From contig NW_027441212.1 in NCBI RefSeq assembly GCF_949628215.1, forward strand, positions 310,001 through 374,000: a stretch of DNA of 64,000 nucleotides, given 5' to 3'. The notes beneath the pieces are model-generated. The model worked only from the letters and a program-made list of their open reading frames with translations. It made no database searches and had not been told where the DNA came from. The stretch comes from Phalacrocorax aristotelis (taxonomy: Eukaryota > Chordata > Aves > Suliformes > Phalacrocoracidae). The translations under genes and the position numbers were made by a program. The first letter of the stretch is position 1. Every line of letters begins with the position of its first letter. Of the stretch, positions 54,765 to 64,000 are shown one piece after another.

Positions 54765-55693
54765 GTAAGTATGGAATGAATTGGACTGACCGAGCAGTGA
54801 ACAAGAGAAACCACGCGCACAAGTGTGAGTGGCAATGCAACGGAACTGGCCAGCGCCTGCAGTTACGGGGGAGGAAGCACTGTCACTGCGTCTTAATCTT
54901 AAAATCTGTGATACTGTCTAACGTCGCAGTAGGGTGGTCCCCGTGTTCATGCCCCTGGAAGCTGGTTAAACCTGTGCTGTGCTAAGAACGTGTATTTCTG
55001 CAAAGCATTTTGGTGGTGTTTGTAGCGGAGTTGTTCTCTTTGAGAGGTCGTTTTGGTTCTGTTTGATGTTGCAAAGGCTCCTTGCAAAACGTAAGAAATT
55101 GCCGCTGGACTGAGATGTCCTCCCCCTCTGACTTCTATGAACTCCCGTGTGTGGAAGAGACGGAACTTTTCCTGTTGCTGTAAATTAAGAAAACACTCCT
55201 GTGTGCTGAGAGGAGCAGCTGTTTTAAACTGCACTTGGTAGCACTTCTGTTTTGCTGCCACGGATCTCCTTCTGGAGAAGCTGTAACACAGGCTCCTTCC
55301 CTTTCTAAAATGTAATCACTCAGAGACTAACTTGATCGGAGACTAACTTGGTGCTGCGCCTGCAATGTACATTTGCCGTCTGGCAAAGGAGAGGTGGGAT
55401 TCATTTCACCTGATTTCTAGCTGTCAAAAAGTTAATTTTCTGGTCTGAGCTAATTTCTTGCTTGATCAAAGGAAAGGGAGAGTTCTGCAGCAGGAAAATT
55501 GTTCCCCCCTCCCTCTTCTGGTGTTGTGGCTCTAGAAGAGTAGTTTAATCTGAAGGCCTATGTTTTAGAAGGCAAATGTGGAGTGAGAAGAATTCCACCT
55601 GTTCTCTTCCTTTGATAAAATCCAAAGCTTGGAAGAGTTTTCTTTGACCCATCTTTAAACTTTTCTCTCCCACCAGGCCCTCTCCCCCTCCAG

Positions 55694-55878
55694 GGAAGCT
55701 TCTGTGTGAGGAAAGAAGGAAAAGCCTCCCTTTTTGCCAGAGGAGCCATCGCCCTCTTCTTCCTCCTCATCCTGCTCTGGTGATCCTAGTCCAGATGAGT
55801 TGTTGTGTCTCATTTGTGAAGATACAATGTCCGATGCCGCTGTTAGTGCCTGCTGTGGAAGCAGTTCCTGTGACGGAT
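55694..55878 (+). pseudogene. RBBP6: RBBP6-like RING exon with in-frame stop
   Basis: The acceptor is CCCCCTCCAG and the donor GGAT|GTAAGT. The phase joins the exon at 54,625. After EASV it has a TGA at 55,707-55,709, then GKKEKPPFLPEEPS, a serine run and the RING start DELLCLICEDTMSDAAV and ACCGSSSCDG. All zinc-binding cysteines of this half are kept. The next RING exon was not found. The nonsense codon and missing partners mark it as a pseudogene fragment, though a start inside this exon cannot be excluded. Confidence 0.88.
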
Positions 55879-58800
55879 GTAAGTGCAGCTCCCATGGTTG
55901 TTACTTCAAAACATCACATCTGATCTTCTGAAAGCAGAAAGAGGAGATCAGGGAATTACTTTGTCACCAGTTCTATTTAAGACTTAAGCAGAGCCTGAAT
56001 AGGAAAGGACTTGTCTCACTTAAAGGGAAAAAAGGCAGGAAGCTTTTTTCCCTTTTTACGTATGTAGTTAAATCCTCTTGACAGGTGGAAGGAGGAGTTT
56101 GAGAAGAGAGCCTAACTGCGCAGGTGATTACAGTATTAGATATCAAACGCGTTTGGTGTGTCCGCAGCCCTTTCCCTCACACAAAATTATAGAGCCATCT
56201 CTGGTGCCTTCCTGTGGTCTGCAGCCAACGGGGAGCTGGGCATTTCATCCACACTCTTCTCCACGGGAGAGGTGGTTAAAAACTTCAGAGCTGTGCTGGT
56301 TGTAGCTGGGATAGAGTTAATGTCCTTCAGCGTCGCTGGCATAGTGCTGAGGGCACACTGATGTTTCAGCTGCTGTTAAGTAGCGGCTCCGTGTCGCTAA
56401 GTAGCGCCTCTACTAGTCAGGGGCCTCTCCAGCTTCCCGAGCTCTGCCCGACAGGTATGAGTGGCAGCGCCAGGGACCCCTCTGCCCGCCCAGCTCCATC
56501 AGGGGTGATGCCCAGGTGCGAGGGCAGAAGGAGGACCCGAGCCGTGCGTCAGTTGGCCAGAGTGAGTCGGCCAGCATCAGTCGGCCAGCATCACCTGCCC
56601 GGACTCAGCTGGCTGGCGCCAGTCAGCGTCAGCGTCTGTTGTCGGGAGTCAGTCAGGACTTAATCCTGTCGGCACCGCTGACCCCCCGTCTGGGGTGTGG
56701 GGCTGAGCGCGGTGGTTCAAGTGCCGCCTTAGGCCCGTCAGTCAGGGTGGCTGTGTCAGCCTTGGCTGGCAGCTGTCACCTGTGTTTGGGCACACGGTGC
56801 CGTGTCCTGCTCTGCTGAGGGCGGCTCCTCATTCCCTGCCTGCTTCAGCTCATTTTCCTGCTTCCACATGCCTGGGGTTTGCTGGTTTAAGGCAGTGAAA
56901 CGAACTTAATCAGGCTTCCCTTAACTTTGTGTCTTCTGCCTAGTGAGCCATCGGACAGAGCTTTGGAGGAAGAATGGTGACAAGCCCCTGCTGGTGTGGT
57001 GGTGTTTTACTGGTGTGGAGGAGAGGATACTTCAGTTGGTCGGAGCGAGTCCCCAAACCCCTGGGCCTGTCGCGTGGGCTGCCAACGTTTCCGCAGTTCC
57101 CCTCGTCGGGCGGCTGTTTGCAAGGGGTGTGTTGGAGCACTGGGGGTTCAGCAGCCGCCGGGCCCTGGCCCTGGGCAGCCTGCTCTGGGTGACCCTGCCT
57201 GCGCAGGGGCTGGACCAGCTGCCCCCAGGGATTCCGGAAGGCCTTTCTCTCCCTTGTGACTCCGTGACTCTGGAACCGGTGCTGCGAGGGGCCAGCGCTG
57301 TGGGAGCACTGGGAACGTTGTCTTCGCTGGGCTCTGCCTCTGTCAGGACAGCTGCGTGTGTGCTCTGCCCTGAGACACTCGGCGCCTGCGCCCGTCTGTC
57401 CAGGTACGCCAAGCAGTGTGCAACAGAGCACACTTTCAGGAGTGACCTGAGGAGCTTTTGCTAGCTTTGCCGCGTTGGAGAGGGACTGCAGCTCCTGAAT
57501 GCAGGAATAGTCATGTTGGAGAATAACCATAGGAGGCAGCTGGGTAAAGTGGCTCTAGTGTCAAACGCTGATGTGTCTCGGGTTTGGGTTTTTTCATGTA
57601 AAGGGAAATGAAATCTGTGGTCTGCATCAGATACGGGATCGGGGCTGTTGGGGGCTGTATTTCTGGGGAAAATGTCACTGAACCAGTCATTAATAGTAAT
57701 TCAGAAAGCTCTATAATTGTGATCTTTCCCTGCAGTTCAACAAAGCGGATGCTGTTTTTTCTCAACAGAGCATAGTTTTTCTTCCATTTCTTCTTCTTTG
57801 GCTTCTTCCCACTCTTTGTCCTCTTTCCTTAGACAATGTGACCCGAGCAGTGTCAGGCAATGGTGTCCCTTCTCTGACCACCAAGTAACTAACGCTTCCC
57901 TGAGATCACTTTAGCTTCCACATCTGGCTGAGTGAAAGAATGACGCCCGTCAGGCTCAGCCTCCCTCCGTGCGAGAGTGAGCCTCTACGTGCACGAGGGA
58001 GTCCAGAGTTGACTGAGAGTGCCTTGGGTGCTGCCCTTTCTAAAAGCGAAGGAGTTTCTTGCAGCTCTCCTTGCAAAGTGAGTGTGTGGTTTCACACGTG
58101 CATGAGCTAGCAGGACGGCTTACGGCCACAGAATGGAGATGGGCAAATCCCCTCTCCTTCTCCCCGGTGCAGTGTCCTGCCTCCTTCCTTGTGCCAGCTT
58201 TTATGCTTGCTGGCTCTCTCTGCAACCCCGTTTCACTCTCTAAGCTGGTGGGAAACTCTCTGCTCTTGTGGGTGCGTTCCCTGTCTTCTTGGGGAGTTAA
58301 TGTGGCTCCTAAGGAGCTCTAAAACGTGTGCAGGTCAGGGCAAGGGAAGGCACAGGGATACAGGAGCAGAAGGAAGGAGCAGATGGAGAGAGGGGGGCAG
58401 CAGCAAGGCCTCTCTTTTGGTGGCACTGAAGTGAACCTGGTTTGTGACATCACGTCTTCAGCTGCGACTGACCGTATCTTTAGCTTTTCCTTCAGTAAGC
58501 CCGTAACATTGTTGGCCTTTGAATCTGACTTTCATGTACTACATGTCAGTCAACGGTGACATCCCAGAACACTGACTTGGCTGGATGTGATTCTGCTCAA
58601 ACATGTAATTTCTCAACTTGTTCTTTTTTGTTTATTTTCTGGAGCTTTTTAATGCAAAACTCGGTCTCTGACTCGTGCCGCCTTGCTTGACTTGACTCCA
58701 GTGTCTTGGGCTTTTTCCCCGTGTTGTTTATCCTGTCAATACCCCTGCGTCCCTTTTTGTTGGTGATCTCGTAGGCATCAGAAAAGCAAAGGATTCTCCT

Positions 58801-58970
58801 TTTGCTCTGCTGTGAGATCCAAACCTGTCCTGAGTGCCCTTTTGTTAAGGAAAAGAGCCACAGGAGGTGGACGGGAGATTATTCACGGCAAAGGGATGAA
58901 AGTTCTGTCAATCTCAAAAATGTCGATGGCTGTCAGGAGCCTCTTTTTGCATTTTTTTCTCTATTCACAG
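55879..58970. other. Region between RBBP6 fragment and ELYS copy 2
   Basis: Apart from an ERVL LTR fragment no feature was recognised. The stretch 56,500-57,430 is GC-rich with long overlapping frames on both strands and could be a decayed CpG-rich region. None of the frames resembles a family I know. Confidence 0.5.
56292..56460 (+). repeat. ERVL LTR 5' fragment
   Basis: It begins TGTGCTGGTTGTAGCTGGG and continues 'atagagttaatgtcc' and 'actagtcaggggcctctcc', matching the first third of ERVL LTR A (35,870). It then breaks off into unrelated sequence. Confidence 0.75.
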
Positions 58971-58976
58971 TGAAGA

Positions 58977-59097
58977 ATGCGAGACCTCGCGGCTCAGGTA
59001 ACGAGCAGCCTGCTGCAGTTTCCCGAGGTGACCATTCAGGCTCTTGGGGAAGATGAGCTCACCCGAGGTTCTGTGCTGCGTGGGCGGTTTTCCAGAG
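58977..59097 (+). CDS. AHCTF1: ELYS copy 2 first coding exon
   Basis: The acceptor is TCTATTCACAG and the donor CAGAG|GTGAGC. It encodes [18 protein letters not shown] and then [18 protein letters not shown]. Confidence 0.95.
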
Positions 59098-62000
59098 GTG
59101 AGCCTTTTCCTTGAAATTGGGTCTTGCTGTGAAGTTGTTACTGCCTGGAGGTGACCTGAGGCACGGGGTCACAGTATCAGCTGTGTCAGGTTGGTGCTGC
59201 TCAGGTGCATCAGGTTTTGAGAGAACAGAAACGATGAACTATGACAAAATGATGAAAAATGTTAACATTAAAACATTAGTAGAGTTAAACTTTGAAAGGA
59301 CAACAGCCTGCGCCAGTCTTGAGCTATTAAAATAACACGGGCAAGTCAGTGAGCCCTCCTCAACTTCTAATTGAAGGAAAGGCAGTTTTCAAAAAAGTCC
59401 TGGTGTGGTTTTGGGCTGTATTTATTTGTACCATCATAACATCCCATGCAGAACTAGTTCTTCCACAGTGTTAGAGAGGCAACCCCCCCTGCTTTTTCTT
59501 TCCTAGCCTGACTAAAAACAGAAGGAAGAGGAAAGCCCTGTTAGGCGCTGCAGCCAGGTTTGCAGAGCATTTAATGGGACGCAGAGGAGTGTCCCGGGAG
59601 AGCTGCTGAGAGCGGCTGAGCAGATGAGGTAGCTGACTTTGTCGGTGATCTGAAGGTAGCGCTGGGGGCCTGCCTGGGTGTCCGGGCGCCTGTGAAGACC
59701 ATGTAGGATCTCTCTGTGTGACTGTAAGTGCAGTAGTTGAGTTAATACTCCCTTTGTGTTGGAAGTAGTTCAGTGAAACTAAATGTGCTAACTTCTCTCT
59801 GTGATCAGCGTGTGTAAAAGTTGAAATTGGCTCCCGCAGTGCCCATTTTAAGGTAATTCCTTGTTGAAGTCCAAATCCCTGCCCAAAGTAGGCGTGTGTC
59901 GAGCAAAGTTAGTAAACTAGAAAAGAATTGGCTGAGATTTTGCCATATTTGAAGTATATGCTTTAGGAGTTGTATTCTCCTATGTATTTAGATGATTTCT
60001 AGCAAAACCAAGCTGAATATGGTATAAAGACTAGAGACCAATCTATTGTAATCTTTATCCCAAACAACCAGAACTCTTCAGTGCAGGAATGACAAGTCCA
60101 AATGCAAAATAATAAGGTGGTTCATTTTACGATGCATTGGTTGAGGATTCAGTGGGTGATTTTCAATAATCGACCGGAATTGGGTAAGCCTCTCTTGCTC
60201 TGTGAGGTACTTCTGTTGAAGCAAAGGGGCGGTGATTGTGATTTTCCCGTTGTTTTCAACCCTCTCTTGGGAGTTTGCTTTAGCCAGCCTTTTCTCTTCT
60301 TCCAGGGAGAGATGGGCTGGCCTGGCTGGCGTGTGGCCCTCAGCTGGAGGTCGTGAGCGCTGTGACGGGAGAGCGGCTCTCTGCACACCGTTTCAGTGGA
60401 GCCCGTGAGCAGCCTCCCACCATCCGCGTGGTGAAGGAGGTTTCCTGGCAGACGGGAACGGGGCTGCTGGTTGGCTTGAGAGAAGCAGAGGGAAGTGTTC
60501 TCTGCCTGTACGACCTTGGAACATCAAGCGTGGTTACAGCAGTAGTTCTGCCAGGAAGGGTAGGTCCTTTTTAATGGGGGAAACGTTGTCAGGTGCTGCA
60601 TAACGCTGTTTCAGGAGCAGCTTTGGAGCGTCTCTTTGCTAGGACGTCCATTTTCTCTATTGTGTCATCATACTGTCACTGCAGAGTGTCCAGTCGAGAG
60701 CACCTTGATGTGAAATCGTGGGGTTAACGGTACCGTTATCCTTTGAGTTTGCTGAGAGAGTCAAACAAGTTTTCTGGTTTTACAGTAGAGCACGTAGTTA
60801 CCTAATTCTCCACTTTGACAAAAAGGCCTTGAAAACTACCTTTTTTTTTAGCCAGAGTGACAAAGACCTCGTCCTCACCCTGCCTTTCAAGTGTTGGTAA
60901 CATACATGTCCTGAATGGTTCATTATGTCAGAAATACTGTCTTTAAAATATCTCAGACTTCCATGGCTGTGCTGTAGCTGACTTCGGCACATTCCCAGGA
61001 GTCTCGGACTAGCAAGCAGGTGACTTTAGAGCAAAGCACATTTTTCTGTTGACTTAGGATTGCAAAAAACAGGCTTCACTGCATTACCTGGCAGGTGGTT
61101 ACAGACCGACTTTCAGCCTGAAGCCCTTGAACCTCTGCTTATTGCATATGGTGCTTGTGCGGGTGGGATACTCTGGTGTAATGTTGCTAATTTTCCCTGC
61201 CTTCTCTAACCCATAAACTCAAATGACGTCCTTTCCCCTCGGCTCCTTATCTGAATGTAGACAAGAGTCACCTTAAGGTAATGGAACATCAAGATTCACT
61301 CTATCTTTACCACCTTAGAATCTGCGACAGATAAATACTTCCGTATTACTCAGCTTTCCAGAGCGTGATTGGGTTTGACTTGCTAGAATCCAGGCGGGGT
61401 TTGTTTGTCTGTAGCGCTACAGTGTGATTGCTGGCAGCGAGCGTTTGTGTGGTGGTGATTTCTAACGAGCTGAGCTGGGTTGGTGCTCCGCTGTGTGGGT
61501 TTGCCGATCGTCCTGATAAATCTCAGCGTTTGAGATGGAAAGGCAAGCTGTGTGCTGACATAGACGTGCAGCCATTCAGACTTGTAAAAGCAAACCCGAA
61601 TTGAAAATATTAATGGTATTAAATTGGTTTATAACGGTTGCATGTTTCAGAGCTCTGGAATGGTATTTTCCCCACTCTTCCTGGTTTGTGTGAGGCAGAA
61701 GGGCAGCTTTCAGAGTGAGGGAGCTGAGACAGGATTTCTGTGTTCGTTCCCAGAATGAGCTGGCAGCAGTGTAGGAGAGTGTGCAAAGCCAGTGCCTGGT
61801 GCCGTGGGAAAATAGGCAGTTCCAGGAGCTTCTACAGGGAAAACTGAAGCGTTAAAACTGGGAACCTGTATGCAAAGGTGGAAAAGGTGGATTTGGGGCC
61901 AGTTGTACAACAACAAAACGAGACCTTAAAAGAAAAAAAGTTAACAGCAACACGGGAACTTTGGCTGATTCTGCAGCACGATATGTGCAGTGTTTCTGCT

Positions 62001-63510
62001 TTCCTCCTGAGAGTCATCAAGGCTTAGAGCAGCAAGAATTCGAATAATCAACGCACTTTTGGTGGTGCTTTGAGTAGCTGAGAAGATTGGAGATTTCATC
62101 TGATTTCCAGGAAGTGTGAAACAATATAAAGTTGTCTCAATTACTGCGGGCACTTCTAGGAGTAGAATTCTTGTGGCCCAAAGGAAAGGTAAATTCTGTA
62201 GCAGATTGCCAGGCAGCGCAGTCACAGCAAGTGCTTGATACGGGAGAGGAGAGAACTTTGGGGCTTGGAGGTTTGGTCAATTTTTCCCCACCTCTGGGGA
62301 GAAAAACCAATATATATAAAAAAAGGAATCCTTGTGGTGCTCACTGCTCTGTTCCATTGTCGTGTAACAGGTTGGTGTTGATGTAAAGCTCCCTGGTGTC
62401 ACTGTGTGACATTATGCAAGGAGGCTGAAGGGCAGCCCGTGTTCTTTTGTTGTGGAGCCTTAGTGCAGGAGCCGTCACGTGCTGGTGTCTCTGCTGGAGC
62501 AGCCAGGGCTGTCCCGGGAGGGGCTGCAGGTGCTGAAAGGTCTGTCTTCATCAGGGCCTTGTACTAAAGCTGCTGGCAGGCGGCTCCGCGTGTTACAGAG
62601 CAGCGTGCGCTTCTCCTCAGCGGGAGCTGGCTTTTGGCGAACCAGCTGCTGGGCTTTTTGCCGCTGTTTCGGCACTGAAAACTTTTCTGCTTTCCCTGGT
62701 TGCTCTTTTGATTCTAAATGAGGACTGGTGTAACTTTCCCTAAGCTGGTATCTCCCTTCCACTATCTGTAACAATACTCCATTGCCGTGGCAGCGGTGTG
62801 TCTCCCCTGCAACTTGGCCGCTGCCGCGTCTGACTGAGAGCCGAGATTTGCCCTAATACCTGTTTGGCAAAGAAGGCGTGGGCTGTATCCCAGTGCTGAC
62901 GGGCTGGGGGCCGTGGGAGAGCGAGAGTGAGTTTGGTCTTTCTTACTCCAGTCCCTTAAATACGGTCAAGTTTCTTGCATTTAACGGATTTTCTGTGTTG
63001 TCTTCGAGTTAATGGTTTCTAAGTAGAAAATGGAACTTGGTAAGCTGTGATAATAGACTGCACCATTGCAATTGGAGTGAGCTCAGCGAAATCCCTGCAG
63101 GAAACCCAGTAAACGGAAGGCAGTAACGGATTTTTGTACCGGACATTTTTGGGGGTTGGTTTGTTTGTTTGTTTTGTCTGGATATAATTGGGATCAATGC
63201 TGTGTTTTTAAGTCTTACAACCCTGTATTGACTTTCTTGCTTCTGATGGGCTGGTTCTGGCTTCACTTTTGAGTGATTTCTATTTAGCTTGTCAAAGAGC
63301 TTAAATACTAACTTGTAGTTTTCCTGTAGGTAACTGCTGTAGAGCCCATAACTAACCCCGGAGGAGCCAGCGTGAGGCCTTGGCACCTGCACCAGGCTCT
63401 GCAAGGGTTTTGTGGCGTGGCAGCGGTGGCGACAGATGTTGGTCATCTGCTTGTGGTGGACCTTGGTTTGGATGATCTCTCTTGCAGTCAGAGGGAGAAT
63501 GAACCATCGG
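58977..63510 (+). CDS. AHCTF1: AHCTF1/ELYS-like gene, copy 2: first three coding exons
   Basis: Coding exons 58977-59097, 60306-60559 and 63330-63510 join in phase to about 185 codons: the ELYS N-terminus and first blades of its beta-propeller. The start codon is chosen because it matches the known ELYS start (MRDL...), sits seven bases after an acceptor, and the frame then matches throughout. The exon begins at 58971, so a 5' untranslated exon lies upstream, not found. No broken site or stop is seen. The gene continues beyond the window. It is a second copy in the same direction as copy 1; the two show non-overlapping parts of the protein. Confidence 0.94.
59098..60305. other. Intron of ELYS copy 2, nothing recognised
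   Basis: No exon or transposon was recognised. Confidence 0.5.
60306..60559 (+). CDS. AHCTF1: ELYS copy 2 second coding exon
   Basis: The acceptor is TCTTCTTCCAG and the donor AAGG|GTAGGT. It encodes [20 protein letters not shown], then [16 protein letters not shown] and VVLPGR. Confidence 0.95.
60560..63329. other. Long intron of ELYS copy 2, nothing recognised
   Basis: About 2.8 kb without a recognised exon or mobile element. Confidence 0.5.
63330..63510 (+). CDS. AHCTF1: ELYS copy 2 third coding exon
   Basis: The acceptor is TTTTCCTGTAG and the donor TCGG|GTGAGC. It encodes [20 protein letters not shown], then [20 protein letters not shown] and DLSCSQ. Confidence 0.95.
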
Positions 63511-64000
63511 GTGAGCTTGCGGTTTCTAAACTTGAACGGAAAAGTAAGAAAACTTGTGTCTTTTAAATCAACAACACGCATCCCACTTTGAAGCTACTGC
63601 TGTGCAGACGTGTATGGCTGCTGATTACAGGTGGCGGTTTGACATCGTCTAGTCCTGAATGGATTAAAAATGGGAGTGGCTTCATACTCCTCCTAAGGTT
63701 ACAAATACCCCCTCCCACCAGGGTCCCTCTGTCACGGTGACTCTCGCCAGTGAGGGGTAGGAATTTGACCATCCGAGTCGGTGCAGCTGCCTGACAGGAA
63801 GGTGTGTCGGACGTGCCCTATTTCCTGGGAATGTTCTTCTGCTTCTGTTCATTGACTTGGGGCAAAGTTTAGGCTTGTTTTTTAAAGTAAATATGCCTTA
63901 CCAAAATCCCTGCATTTGACCAAACGGAACCTGTACTTGGTGTACTCGGATTGCATACGCTGTTTTTGCTCTTACAAGAGTGGCCTCGGGAGCTGGTGTC
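63511..64000. other. Start of the next ELYS copy 2 intron
   Basis: The next ELYS exon is not within the remaining 490 bp. Nothing else was recognised. Confidence 0.5.

Noticed and set aside
56940..57530. 173- and 196-codon opposite-strand frames as a gene
   Set aside because: GC-rich sequence gives overlapping frames on both strands; none shows a known motif.

Overview
This is vertebrate nuclear DNA, and the repeats say bird: CR1 LINE 3' ends with the ATTCTATGAT-type tail, avian ERVL proviruses and LTRs, a young ERVK-type provirus, and large arrays of a ~20-21 bp repeat with alternating T3 and A4-5 runs. That repeat resembles the avian CNM/PO41 and W-chromosome XhoI/EcoRI heterochromatin families (family match from memory, not searched). 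Coding sequence is split into short exons with GT-AG introns. A W chromosome or a dot microchromosome would fit, but the sequence alone cannot decide.

Left flank (1-15,140, + strand): 16 consecutive exons (1,798-14,094) of a gene homologous to AHCTF1/ELYS, the nucleoporin that seeds nuclear pore assembly. They run from the end of the beta-propeller through the helical domain (roughly human residues 385-1,050). The frame is open and all splice sites look usable, but one ancestral exon is not found and the long C-terminal half of ELYS is absent.

Centre (15,140-50,330): a large inverted duplication. Arms of about 12.8 kb (15,140-27,935 and 37,402-50,330) mirror each other around a 9.5 kb spacer. 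Outside to inside, each arm holds an exon-like segment, a decayed ERVL with LTR, a tandem-repeat block that switches strand inside itself, a ~4.5 kb non-repetitive segment, and a second, inverted repeat block. The spacer holds an older truncated ERVL (+ strand) into which a young ERVK-type provirus (- strand, 29,162-35,366, 6-bp target duplication CCTCAG) has inserted. That provirus keeps open gag and env frames and a cysteine-rich ORF between pol and env; its pro/pol region is broken by deletions and stops.

Right flank (50,330-64,000, + strand): an LTR-like element (52,724-53,136), a 17-bp minisatellite (53,476-53,662), two exons of an RBBP6-like pseudogene with a nonsense codon just before the RING segment, an ERVL LTR fragment, and then the first three coding exons of a second AHCTF1/ELYS copy (58,977-63,510) that runs out of the window. 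The window is therefore an ampliconic, heterochromatin-like neighbourhood with two partial ELYS copies in the same orientation on either side of a palindrome.
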